Position numbers and translations under genes: made by a program
Part shown: positions 1-6,301 of the stretch, piece by piece
Layout: every line of letters begins with the position of its first letter
How positions within the stretch are numbered: position 1 is the first letter of the stretch
NCBI GenBank assembly: GCA_023484365.1
Contig: JAMDBA010000047.1
Location: forward strand, 1,037-26,153
Length of the DNA stretch: 25,117 bases
DNA from: Patescibacteria group bacterium
GTDB lineage: Bacteria > Patescibacteria > Paceibacteria > UBA6257 > 2-01-FULL-56-20
Reading direction: 5' to 3'
Notes under the pieces: model-generated
Told to the model about the DNA's origin: nothing
Seen by the model: the letters and a program-made list of their open reading frames with translations, nothing else
The model's database searches: none

Positions 1-1
1 G

Positions 2-223
2 ATATTCGCAAAATTACGAAATAAGATAGAGACTCGCCGCGCTGGAACTATTTCCGAAGAATCCCTTATGGCTTCGCTTCAGTCCTGTCTTGGCGTTATG
101 TCGCACGCCAACGCCGTTCAATTGACCAAGGAGATGAAAATCTTATCTGGTTTATCGATTAATAAGGCTATTTCCGGCAGTTATTTTTTTGATATATCAA
201 AGTTTGAGAGATTATTTTACTAA
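2..223 (+). CDS. Reverse transcriptase, C-terminal fragment (DGR-like), 5' end outside window
   Basis: An open frame runs from the window edge to TAA at 221-223 and gives 73 residues. A stretch near residues 24-48 contains a serine/leucine-rich helix, then CLGVMSHANAVQL, and the protein ends in SYFFDISKFERLFY. This matches the C-terminal thumb region of reverse transcriptases of the retron, group II and diversity-generating retroelement (DGR) type, where the consensus reads like SYLGxxxHAN followed by a short tail ending in an aromatic-rich segment. The catalytic YxDD region would lie upstream, outside the window, so activity cannot be judged. DGRs are common in this bacterial radiation, which makes a DGR RT the favoured reading. 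No template or variable repeat is recognisable in the window. The stop overlaps the stop of the convergent membrane-protein gene by a few bases. Confidence 0.65.
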   Translation: MFAKLRNKIETRRAGTISEESLMASLQSCLGVMSHANAVQLTKEMKILSGLSINKAISGSYFFDISKFERLFY

Positions 224-810
224 TCTATAAGTTCCAAACCTTTAAACGCTTTTTCGTAAAAACTGATTGTTCTTGCCGCGGTTTGCGAGTCTAAAGAATA
301 ATCTGGCTCGTGTACCAGCCGGTTTCTGATTTTGTGCGCTTCCCAGACTTCATTCAGGTTGGGGAGCTGGGCAGGATTCAGGCTTTTAAGCCGTTCGCCC
401 AAAGTTTCACCTGGCGTGTCGGCTGATTTCAAAATATTATCCAAAACATTATCCGCTTCAATAATAGCGAGCTTGAAATGCCCTTCGTCATTATAAGACA
501 TCAATTTTTTTATTTTTAGCCATGATTTATTAACCAGCTTTTTATTTTTAGCTTTTTTCTCAATAGCCGAAGCGAATAATCTGTTCAATCCCGGCCAGTT
601 GCTGGCGACGACAAAATAAAGAGCGCCAAAAAGTAATATTATAGTTATAGCTATGCTTATTAATTTTATGTCGCCTAAATATTTAAAAAACAGGTTTAGC
701 GAATCGGCGAATAAAAGTTTCCCGTCGGGAACGGCGACGCTTAAAACGTTGCTATAAAGGAGTTTTTCCAGCCCAAGAATTTGATCGGGCAGAGTAGGTG
801 TAGTTGTCAT
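220..810 (-). CDS. Membrane-anchored protein with HEPN-like C-terminal domain
   Basis: The 196-aa protein has one clear hydrophobic segment at about residues 48-70, followed by a lysine-rich stretch (84-102) that suggests a cytoplasmic C-terminal part. Residues 105-195 look all-helical and contain IRNRLVHEP at 161-169, which fits the RNxxxH signature of HEPN domains (R162, N163, H167). HEPN domains are often RNases or nucleotide-binding helpers, but non-catalytic members exist, so no activity is claimed. The ATG overlaps the TGA of gatA (ATGA), which implies translational coupling to the gatC-gatA transcript. The gene ends against the convergent reverse transcriptase. It could be a conserved house-keeping membrane protein of this lineage rather than a defence component. 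Confidence 0.7.
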   Translation of the reverse strand: MTTTPTLPDQILGLEKLLYSNVLSVAVPDGKLLFADSLNLFFKYLGDIKLISIAITIILLFGALYFVVASNWPGLNRLFASAIEKKAKNKKLVNKSWLKIKKLMSYNDEGHFKLAIIEADNVLDNILKSADTPGETLGERLKSLNPAQLPNLNEVWEAHKIRNRLVHEPDYSLDSQTAARTISFYEKAFKGLELID

Positions 811-2261
811 TTCAGTTCCTCATAATACCGTCCTAATCCTAAAATGTCAACTTCGCGGAAATGTTTGCCTATAAGCTGAAAGCCCAAAGGAAGAGGGCTT
901 ATTTTATTCCAATTATTGACGGGGATAGAAATAGCGGGAACTCCGGCGAGGTTTATTGGAATGGTGAATATATCGGAGAGATACATTTCCAGAGGATCGT
1001 CGGTTTTTTCGCCGATTTTAAACGGCGGCGTCGGTGAAACCGGTGACAGGATTACGTCAACAGTTTTAAACGCTTCGTCAAAATCTTTCTTAATTAGAGA
1101 GCGGACTTTTTGGGCTTTATTGTAATAAGCGTCGTAATAACCGGAAGACAAAACGAAAGTTCCCAAAATAGCGCGGCGTTTAACCTCTTCGCCGAAGCCG
1201 ACGCTGCGGTTTTGCTTATAAAGTTCCGACAAGTCAAGATTTTTCCTGTCTACTCCGTTGACCGGCGAGTATCTTAAGCCGTCAAATTTCGCCAGATTGG
1301 CGCTGACTTCGGCGGGCATAATTATGTAATAACAGGACAGCGCGTATTTGGCGTGGGGTAGGGATATCTTTTTTATTTTCAATCCTAAGCTTTCTATTTC
1401 TTTTATTACCTGATCTAGGCCGGCCGAAACGGTTTTATCTATTCCTTTGGCAAAGAATTCTTCGGGTAAGCCGACGGTTAAATTTTTTACTTTTTTAAAA
1501 TCAGGATTTAAAAGCTCTTCGCCATAATTAATATTTTGGCTGGTGGCGTCCATCTTGTCGCCGCCGGCAATTGCCGAGAATAAGATAGAGGCGTCTTCAA
1601 CAGTCTTAGTCATCGGACCTATTTGGTCCAGACTGGAAGCCATCGCCATTAGTCCGTAACGAGAAACAGCGCCATAGGTAGGCTTTAAGCCGACGATGCC
1701 GCAAAATCCAGCCGGCTGCCTGATTGAGCCGCCGGTGTCGGAGCCAAGCGAAGCGACTGCTATATGGGCGGCAACGGCTGCAGCCGATCCTCCCGATGAT
1801 CCTCCGGGGACGCGTTCTAAGTCATAAGGATTTTTTGTTGTTTTAAAAGCGGAATTTTCCGTTGAGGAACCCATGGCGAATTCATCAAGATTGGTTTTTC
1901 CAAGGAAAACAGCGTTTTGCTCTTTTAATTTTTTAATAACGGTAGAGTCGTAGCTGGCGCGGTAATTTTCCAGCATTTTTGACGACGCGGTCGCCAAATG
2001 ACCTTTTATTAAAATAACATCTTTGATTGCCAAGGGCACGCCAGCCAAGGGCGGCAAATCCTCGCCTTTTTGGATAAGTAAATCAACGCGCTCCGCGTCT
2101 TTCAGAGCGTCTTCTTCAAGAAGATTAACGTAAGCATTTATTTTTTGATCCGTTTCTTTTATGTATTTAAAAAATGCCTGGGCTATCTCCAGCGCTAAAA
2201 ATTCTTTTTTGACAAGCTTTTCGTGGAAATTTTTTAAGGTTAAATCGCGCAGGCTAATCAT
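807..2261 (-). CDS. gatA: Asp/Glu-tRNA(Asn/Gln) amidotransferase subunit A
   Basis: This is the glutaminase subunit of GatCAB, which releases ammonia from glutamine so that GatB can amidate misacylated Asp-tRNA(Asn) or Glu-tRNA(Gln). At 484 aa it has the usual length. The amidase-signature catalytic triad is visible: K80 in PLAIKD, the cis-serine at about S155 in GGSSGGS, and the nucleophile S179 in SDTGGSIR. gatC lies 123 bp upstream on the same strand; gatB is not in the window. The stop is TGA (807-809), evidence that UGA is not reassigned here. TATATA (2268-2273) sits 6 bases before the ATG and could be a -10 box for a second, leaderless transcript. A weak hairpin (arms 2275-2279 and 2296-2300, inner stem 2283-2286/2290-2293) lies just above it. 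Confidence 0.97.
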   Translation of the reverse strand: MISLRDLTLKNFHEKLVKKEFLALEIAQAFFKYIKETDQKINAYVNLLEEDALKDAERVDLLIQKGEDLPPLAGVPLAIKDVILIKGHLATASSKMLENYRASYDSTVIKKLKEQNAVFLGKTNLDEFAMGSSTENSAFKTTKNPYDLERVPGGSSGGSAAAVAAHIAVASLGSDTGGSIRQPAGFCGIVGLKPTYGAVSRYGLMAMASSLDQIGPMTKTVEDASILFSAIAGGDKMDATSQNINYGEELLNPDFKKVKNLTVGLPEEFFAKGIDKTVSAGLDQVIKEIESLGLKIKKISLPHAKYALSCYYIIMPAEVSANLAKFDGLRYSPVNGVDRKNLDLSELYKQNRSVGFGEEVKRRAILGTFVLSSGYYDAYYNKAQKVRSLIKKDFDEAFKTVDVILSPVSPTPPFKIGEKTDDPLEMYLSDIFTIPINLAGVPAISIPVNNWNKISPLPLGFQLIGKHFREVDILGLGRYYEELK

Positions 2262-2384
2262 TCCCTGTATATAAACTTTGACCGCCCTTGGCGATAAAGT
2301 CTATTTTCAATTTTATATTGAGACCTTTATTTATTTTTAATTGCGATAGTTTAAGGCAAAACATAATTTTAAGTCAAAGTTGTA

Positions 2385-2693
2385 TTACTGGGCATTTTTT
2401 TCTTTAAAAATCGCCGGAATCTTTAAAAACCCGTCCTGCGATTCGGGGAATAGTTCGGCGCCTGAACCGCGGAAAGAATTTTCCCTTTCTTCATCGCCGC
2501 GAAAAACATTTTTTAAATTAGTGCCGCCAGTCATCGGCTCAATGTTCTGAGTATCAAGCGACTGGAGTTCTTCAAAATAAGAGAGAATGCTTTTGATGTC
2601 CTTTAAGAGTTTTTCTTCTTTATCTCCGCCAACCTCAAGCCGAGCTAATTCCATCAAGTGTTTAAGTGTTTCTTTATTTATGTTTGAATCCAT
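2385..2693 (-). CDS. gatC: Asp/Glu-tRNA(Asn/Gln) amidotransferase subunit C
   Basis: The 102-aa protein has the typical GatC start (helix with LMELARLEV), then a helix ending in SYFEELQSLDT, and the EPMTG motif followed by a conserved R-x-D stretch. GatC is the small belt subunit that stabilises the GatA-GatB interface. The gene lies between the minus-strand tRNA-Met and gatA. The ATG is 7 bases downstream of a good -10 box, so the transcript is probably leaderless; no Shine-Dalgarno sequence is present. Read-through from the upstream tRNA promoter is also possible. Confidence 0.93.
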   Translation of the reverse strand: MDSNINKETLKHLMELARLEVGGDKEEKLLKDIKSILSYFEELQSLDTQNIEPMTGGTNLKNVFRGDEERENSFRGSGAELFPESQDGFLKIPAIFKEKNAQ

Positions 2694-2700
2694 AACTTTT

Positions 2701-2729
2701 ATTCTATTATCTTTTCCTTACGGTGTCAG
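2701..2729 (-). promoter_or_regulatory. Putative gatC promoter using the tRNA 3' end as -35
   Basis: On the minus strand CTGACA (2729-2724) matches TTGACA at 5 of 6 positions and forms the last six bases of tRNA-Met. A 17-base spacer separates it from TAGAAT (2706-2701), a 5/6 match to TATAAT. The start codon of gatC lies 7 bases further on, which places the expected transcription start at or next to the ATG. Confidence 0.5.
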
Positions 2730-2797
2730 GGGTGGGAATCGAACCCACGACCTTGGCGTTATGAATGCCACGCTCTAACCGACTGAGCTACCCTGAC
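2724..2797 (-). tRNA. tRNA-Met(CAT), elongator (or Ile2 read by lysidine)
   Basis: The minus strand folds into a full cloverleaf: 7-bp acceptor stem GTCAGGG/CCCTGAC, D stem GCTC/GAGC, anticodon loop TTCATAA, T stem GTGGG/CCCAC with loop TTCGATT, discriminator A. G1-C72 is paired, so it is not the initiator. The CAT anticodon fits elongator Met, or Ile2 if modified to lysidine; sequence alone does not settle this. Position 31-39 is an A-C mismatch at the top of the anticodon stem. CCA is not encoded. Confidence 0.93.
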
Positions 2798-2806
2798 GAC
2801 TTTTTT

Positions 2807-2834
2807 ATTTTATCAGAAAATTTTATTTTGACAA
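2807..2834 (-). promoter_or_regulatory. Promoter of minus-strand tRNA-Met, overlapping the divergent promoter
   Basis: On the minus strand TTGTCA (2834-2829, 5/6) is followed after 16 bases by TAAAAT (2812-2807, 5/6). The expected start is 7-9 bases further, just before the tRNA 5' end at 2797. The -35 shares bases 2829-2833 with the -35 of the divergent initiator tRNA promoter. Confidence 0.65.
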
Positions 2835-2856
2835 ATGATTTATTTTTATATATGAT
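2828..2856 (+). promoter_or_regulatory. Promoter of initiator tRNA
   Basis: Consensus TTGACA (2828-2833), a 17-base spacer and TATGAT (2851-2856, 5/6) sit 12 bases before the tRNA at 2869. This is one of the strongest sigma-70-type promoters in the window. Confidence 0.8.
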
Positions 2857-2868
2857 ACTACTATAAAT

Positions 2869-2941
2869 CGCGGAGGAGAGGAGCGGCTACCTCGTCAGCC
2901 TCATAAGCTGAAGTTTACGGGTTCAACTCCCGTCTCCGCAA
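2869..2941 (+). tRNA. Initiator tRNA-fMet(CAT)
   Basis: The cloverleaf has anticodon loop CTCATAA and T arm ACGGG/CCCGT with loop TTCAACT. Two initiator marks are present: the C1·A72 mismatch at the acceptor end (2869 against 2940) and the A11-U24 pair in the D stem (GAGG/CCTC). The anticodon stem is TCAGC/GCTGA, so the three pairs next to the loop are A-U, G-C, C-G instead of the usual three G-C pairs in GGG/CCC order. Discriminator is A (2941); CCA is not encoded. Confidence 0.95.
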
Positions 2942-3064
2942 CAAAAGGAGTTGAACGCCGGAGTTCAAATTTACAATAGTAAATTTGAATGAGGCGGTGC
3001 CCAGACAAATTTTTTGCGACGGCAAAAAATTTAGTCGCGGGCGACTCCCGTCTCCGCAACAAAA
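2926..3064 (+). repeat. 21-bp direct repeat of the tRNA-fMet 3' end around a hairpin-rich segment
   Basis: Positions 2926-2946 (end of the T arm, acceptor 3' strand and five downstream bases) recur without a mismatch at 3044-3064. The 97 bases between the copies contain two perfect 11-bp hairpins: 2964-2974/2979-2989 with loop AATA, and 3007-3017/3022-3032 with loop GACG. Smaller inverted pairs occur at 2952-2957/2963-2968 and 3033-3038/3041-3046. The second copy can also form a short T-arm-like stem (CGGG/CCCG). No frame is supported in the segment. It resembles an attachment-site duplication or a tRNA-derived repeat. Confidence 0.75.
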
Positions 3065-3068
3065 CATA

Positions 3069-3653
3069 ATGAGTAAAAGAGAAAATATAGATATAAATTA
3101 TTTAAATAAGTTTGATAAAGCAAATCCGGATTCAGACACAGAGGCGCGTTTTGATAATGAAATAGAAGCTATAGCGCAAGAAGATTTGGATAAATTAATT
3201 GAAAAAGGAGAGCTGACGGAAGAAGTGAAGTGTTATCCTGACGGCAAAAATAAAGAGATTTTTATTCGGAATAAAAATGGCGATCTTGTCTATTACGAGA
3301 ACGAAAAAGCTTATAGCGGTCGGTTGAATAAAAATACGAAAGACAAGCCGATCGTAACCAAAGACCAAAAGGCGGGTTTGAGCGATTCCGACGATCAAAA
3401 TGTTATTCGGGCCGAAAGTATATTCAGGGCAGCCGAACTAAACGGCGATTTAATCGTTGAAAACAAGCTTAGCAAGGATAATAAGTATATTGAAGAATCA
3501 ACCGTTAAAACAAAAACAGGAGAAGTGGCTTCTTATATAAATATTAAGGCGATGAGTAAAATAAGATCTGATAAAGATGAAGCCAGATCTATATTAAACC
3601 AGATAAACTCGGAGAAAAAATCCGGTAAGAAATCTCCTTGGGCAAACAACTAA
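3069..3653 (+). CDS. Unknown hydrophilic protein, 194 aa
   Basis: I do not recognise this protein. It is highly charged, has no signal peptide or membrane segment, and is rich in K, D, E and N. Two stretches resemble each other loosely: one near residues 56-78 (VKCYPDGKNKEIFIRNKNGDLVYY) and one near 143-165 (KDNKYIEESTVKTKTGEVASYI). Both read as short beta hairpins, so a duplicated small domain is possible. The ATG at 3069 is chosen because an upstream in-frame start at 2985 would make the hairpins and the duplicated tRNA end coding, giving an unlikely N-terminus. The start has no Shine-Dalgarno sequence. A methyltransferase gene follows after 39 bases. Confidence 0.7.
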   Translation: MSKRENIDINYLNKFDKANPDSDTEARFDNEIEAIAQEDLDKLIEKGELTEEVKCYPDGKNKEIFIRNKNGDLVYYENEKAYSGRLNKNTKDKPIVTKDQKAGLSDSDDQNVIRAESIFRAAELNGDLIVENKLSKDNKYIEESTVKTKTGEVASYINIKAMSKIRSDKDEARSILNQINSEKKSGKKSPWANN

Positions 3654-3692
3654 TCTTAAATATAAAAGTTTTTTTGGATAATAATTAAAATC

Positions 3693-4316
3693 ATGAAAGA
3701 ACTTTATAAGCCAGAATCAGATTTTAGCGCAAAAGAAAGGAGGGCTTACGAAGGGACCACGATCACCGACAGATCGTTGGCGTCCTACAGGGAATATCTC
3801 GGTTTGCCCATTGAGGATCTTAAGGGGAAATTAGTTTTAGATATAGGCTCGGGCCATTCGGGGCGATTCATCAGGGAGGCGGACAAAGAAGGGATAAACG
3901 TCGTTGCTTTTAATCCGGAATTAAAATCAGGGCTGGCAATTGAAGGATTAAACAAGAGGGAGCTGCCCGGGGTTTTAGATAAAGGAAAGATAGGGAAAAT
4001 AAATGCTGTTGCCGGCATAGTGCAAGAGATGCCTTTTAAAGACAATTCTTTTGACGCAGAGGTTGCCTTATTCAGTGTTCCTCACTATATGCCGAAATAT
4101 AAATCGGAATATAAATTGATGTTTAATGAAATTTTAAGGACTCTTAAACCCGGAGGGCAGGCTTTTATTTTCCCGATGAACGAGCCGGGAAACAATTTTT
4201 TTAGCAAAAAAATATTCAAGGATTTTTTAAAAGAATTATCAAGTAGAGCGATAATAGATACGAAATCCGTAGAGGAATATTTAAATCTGGACAGGCTGAC
4301 TTTAACCAAGAAATAA
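3693..4316 (+). CDS. Class I SAM-dependent methyltransferase
   Basis: The 207-aa protein has the Rossmann-type SAM-binding motif I at residues 47-57 (LVLDIGSGHSG). It also has an acidic and aromatic motif at 112-133 (EMPFKDNSFD... VPHYM) and the post-motif LKPGG at 151-155. This is the Methyltransf_11 pattern; the substrate cannot be told from sequence. The C-terminal part after residue 165 is short, so it is close to a minimal fold. It follows the unknown 194-aa gene after 39 bases and may share a transcript with it. A hairpin (4339-4345/4356-4362) lies downstream but lacks a T-tract. Confidence 0.85.
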   Translation: MKELYKPESDFSAKERRAYEGTTITDRSLASYREYLGLPIEDLKGKLVLDIGSGHSGRFIREADKEGINVVAFNPELKSGLAIEGLNKRELPGVLDKGKIGKINAVAGIVQEMPFKDNSFDAEVALFSVPHYMPKYKSEYKLMFNEILRTLKPGGQAFIFPMNEPGNNFFSKKIFKDFLKELSSRAIIDTKSVEEYLNLDRLTLTKK

Positions 4317-4402
4317 AGTTCTAATTAAAAATCGCGAGGAAATCCGATTTTCTTAGGATTTCATTGATTTTATTGATGCGCTTGAGCTATTACGCATCAG
4401 AC

Positions 4403-4431
4403 TTGACAATTATAATTTTTATTGCTATTAT
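4403..4431 (+). promoter_or_regulatory. Promoter of the Nudix gene
   Basis: TTGACA (4403-4408), 17 bases, TATTAT (4426-4431). It implies a 5' leader of about 100 nt. That leader contains a 10-bp hairpin (4473-4482/4490-4499, one G-T pair, loop TTTTTAG) upstream of the Shine-Dalgarno site. Confidence 0.75.
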
Positions 4432-4540
4432 TTAATTAAGTAAAACAGCACTTTAAAATTTCAAACGAGGAAGAAATAAATGTTTTTAGCGTTTATTTCG
4501 GCCGAGCGAAGCGATTAAAAATTAAAGAAAGGAGGTATTT

Positions 4541-5158
4541 ATGGGTGATTTAAACGTTCAGGCGGCGCCGTCAAGCGTTCAGCCAACAGAAAAACTGTCC
4601 ATTGCAGGAGAAAGCGATTTGCGGTATATTGAGAGGCCTATCGGCAGCATTTTTGTCGGGATAATAGTGAGGCGTGGTAATAAGGTATTCATTATTTCTG
4701 AAGACAAAAAGCCGGAACCAAGACTTATCGGCGGCAAAGTGGACAAACAGGACGACCAGAAGGGAGTTTTGCCCGCTTTGGGCGAAAAAGGCATAGCTGG
4801 CGTTAATTATCAGGATCTTATCGCCATCATAAGAGTGGCGATCAAAAGAGAGACGTTAGAAGAATCCGGAAATGTTATCGATGTGGAAAGAGTTAAGTTT
4901 GCGTATGCCCGCCTTGGCGATGACGAAAAAAATCCGGGAAAGCTTCACCTTCAGATTTTCTTTGATTACAAACTCAAAGAAAACGAGGAATGGAAATTCA
5001 ATCCCCAGCAGCCGCCAAGCGAAGAGGAGAAAGTTGTAAAATACAGCTGGGTAAGCATCGGATATGACAACGAAACAAAACGGATCAGTTTAGATCCTTA
5101 CGTTAAGGTGACATTCTCTCATTTCAAGGCGCTCCTTCAGTTTGCGCGAAACCGCTAA
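4541..5158 (+). CDS. Nudix-like hydrolase with an interrupted Nudix box
   Basis: The 205-aa protein has a beta-rich core (residues 34-53), GGKV at 64-67 and the Nudix helix RETLEESG at 103-110, with metal-ligand candidates E104, E107 and E108. Nudix enzymes cleave nucleoside diphosphates linked to a further group. In the standard box GGxxExG runs almost directly into the RExxEExG helix. Here about 35 residues separate the two parts, so the loop is enlarged and substrate choice is open. The first 25 residues are low in structure. The start is fixed by an exact AGGAGGT at 4530-4536, four bases before the ATG. The gene has its own promoter and terminator and is monocistronic. Confidence 0.75.
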   Translation: MGDLNVQAAPSSVQPTEKLSIAGESDLRYIERPIGSIFVGIIVRRGNKVFIISEDKKPEPRLIGGKVDKQDDQKGVLPALGEKGIAGVNYQDLIAIIRVAIKRETLEESGNVIDVERVKFAYARLGDDEKNPGKLHLQIFFDYKLKENEEWKFNPQQPPSEEEKVVKYSWVSIGYDNETKRISLDPYVKVTFSHFKALLQFARNR

Positions 5159-5164
5159 GCATTT

Positions 5165-5201
5165 TCCCCTGTTCCGAATTATCGGAACGGGGGATTTTTT
5201 T
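5165..5201 (+). terminator. Rho-independent terminator after the Nudix gene
   Basis: A 13-bp stem (5165-5177/5182-5194, one T-G pair) with loop ATTA is followed by seven T residues (5195-5201). Confidence 0.93.
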
Positions 5202-5225
5202 GCTTTTTACGATATTTACGGCGAA

Positions 5226-5254
5226 TTGCCTAAAATCGGTTGATTTTATAAAAT
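5226..5254 (+). promoter_or_regulatory. Putative leaderless promoter of pheS
   Basis: TTGCCT (5226-5231, 4/6), 17 bases, TAAAAT (5249-5254, 5/6). Six bases then lead to the ATG, so transcription should start at the start codon. No Shine-Dalgarno sequence is present. Confidence 0.55.
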
Positions 5255-5260
5255 TTATAA

Positions 5261-6301
5261 ATGGAGCTGGAAAACATTAAAAAGGAAGAAGAATTATTTT
5301 TGGAAAAAATTCAAAAAGCTCCCGACGTCAAAGCCCTTGAGGCGATAAGGATTGATTATTTGGGCAGGAAAGGAAAAATAGCGGTTTTGGTTGGGAAATT
5401 ACCGTCTTTATCAACGGAAAAGAAGAGGGAGTTTGGGTCTCAAATCAATTCGCTTAAACAAAAAATAAATTCTCTTCTAGATGATAAATTAAAATCTTTA
5501 GAGAAAAAATCCGCGCCGATAATCAATCTTGATTTGACTGCTCCCGGCAAGAAAATTTCACTGGGTCACCGGCATATTTTAAGCAAAGTAGAAAAAGAGG
5601 TCCGCGATATTTTCCTTAAGCTTAATTTTTCTGTTATTGAAGGGCCTGAAGTTGAAAGCGAATATTATAATTTTGACGCCTTAAATATCCCCCCTGACCA
5701 CCCGGCGAGGGAAATGTGGGATACATTTTGGCTTAAAGAATCAAAAAATCCGCAATCCGCAATCCGCAATCCGCAATTGCTTATGCGAACTCATACCAGC
5801 CCGATGCAGATAAGATTTATGGAAGCGCATCAGCCTCCTTTTCAGGTTATCGTGCCGGGCCGGGTTTTCCGCTATGAAGCGACCGACGCCAGCCACGAGA
5901 TTAATTTCTATCAGGTTGAAGGGCTGATGGTCGGTAAAGACGTTTCGCTGGCGAATTTTAAATTTATTATTGAAGAATTTTTCAGAAAATTTTTTCCCGA
6001 AGGAGGCGAACAAGGGAAGAAAATTGAATTTCGTTTTAGGCCAAGTTATTTTCCTTTCGTTGAGCCAGGCGTTGAAGTTGATATTAAGCTTCCTTCCAAA
6101 AAAGGCGAAACTAAATGGCTGGAAGTAATGGGGGCAGGGATGGTTCATAGGGCGGTTTTTGAGGCGGCGCATTATAATCCTGACGAATACCAGGGGTTTG
6201 CTTTCGGCGTCGGCCTGGATCGGCTGGCGATGATTAAGTATAAAATCCCGGACATCCGCTTGTTTTATAGCGGCGATCTGCGGTTTATTAAGCAATTTTA
6301 A
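5261..6301 (+). CDS. pheS: Phenylalanine-tRNA ligase alpha subunit
   Basis: This is the catalytic subunit that charges tRNA(Phe) as an alpha2-beta2 enzyme. At 346 aa it has the N-terminal coiled-coil arm (about 1-85) and the class II core. Motif 2 is near residues 200-222 (GRVFRYEATDASHE) and motif 3 at 312-327 (GFAFGVGLDRLAM). The conserved DTFW (154-157) and MRTHTSP (175-181) are separated by a longer loop than usual. Part of that loop is encoded by a 7-bp tandem repeat that gives NPQSAIRNPQ. The gene follows a terminator and appears to start its own transcript. pheT follows after 134 bp. Confidence 0.97.
   Translation: MELENIKKEEELFLEKIQKAPDVKALEAIRIDYLGRKGKIAVLVGKLPSLSTEKKREFGSQINSLKQKINSLLDDKLKSLEKKSAPIINLDLTAPGKKISLGHRHILSKVEKEVRDIFLKLNFSVIEGPEVESEYYNFDALNIPPDHPAREMWDTFWLKESKNPQSAIRNPQLLMRTHTSPMQIRFMEAHQPPFQVIVPGRVFRYEATDASHEINFYQVEGLMVGKDVSLANFKFIIEEFFRKFFPEGGEQGKKIEFRFRPSYFPFVEPGVEVDIKLPSKKGETKWLEVMGAGMVHRAVFEAAHYNPDEYQGFAFGVGLDRLAMIKYKIPDIRLFYSGDLRFIKQF
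5747..5774 (+). repeat. Four tandem copies of a 7-bp unit inside pheS
   Basis: The unit AATCCGC occurs four times in a row and is followed by a degenerate AATTGC. The run is translated into the loop at about residues 163-171 of PheS, between DTFW and MRTHTSP. A 7-bp unit shifts frame with each copy, so gain or loss of a single copy would break pheS. Confidence 0.9.

Noticed and set aside
2275..2300. Hairpin before gatA as a riboswitch or T-box
   Set aside because: Too short; no conserved T-box or ligand-binding motif is visible, so it is only mentioned with gatA.
2587..2778. Plus-strand frame encoding RGGNRTHDLG-type peptide
   Set aside because: It is the antisense of gatC and tRNA-Met; this peptide is a well-known artefact of reading across tRNA genes.
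2964..3032. The two 11-bp hairpins as a CRISPR array or terminators
   Set aside because: There are no regularly spaced repeats, and the stems are not followed by T-tracts; a terminator role for the tRNA is weak.
2985..3068. 28-codon N-terminal extension of the 194-aa gene
   Set aside because: It would translate the second hairpin and the duplicated tRNA end; the composition differs from the rest of the protein and the internal ATG at 3069 is better.
4339..4362. Hairpin after the methyltransferase as a terminator
   Set aside because: The 7-bp A+T-rich stem has a 10-base loop and no T-run.
5741..6295. Long minus-strand frame opposite pheS
   Set aside because: It is antisense to the conserved catalytic core of PheS and has no start signals or recognisable domain.
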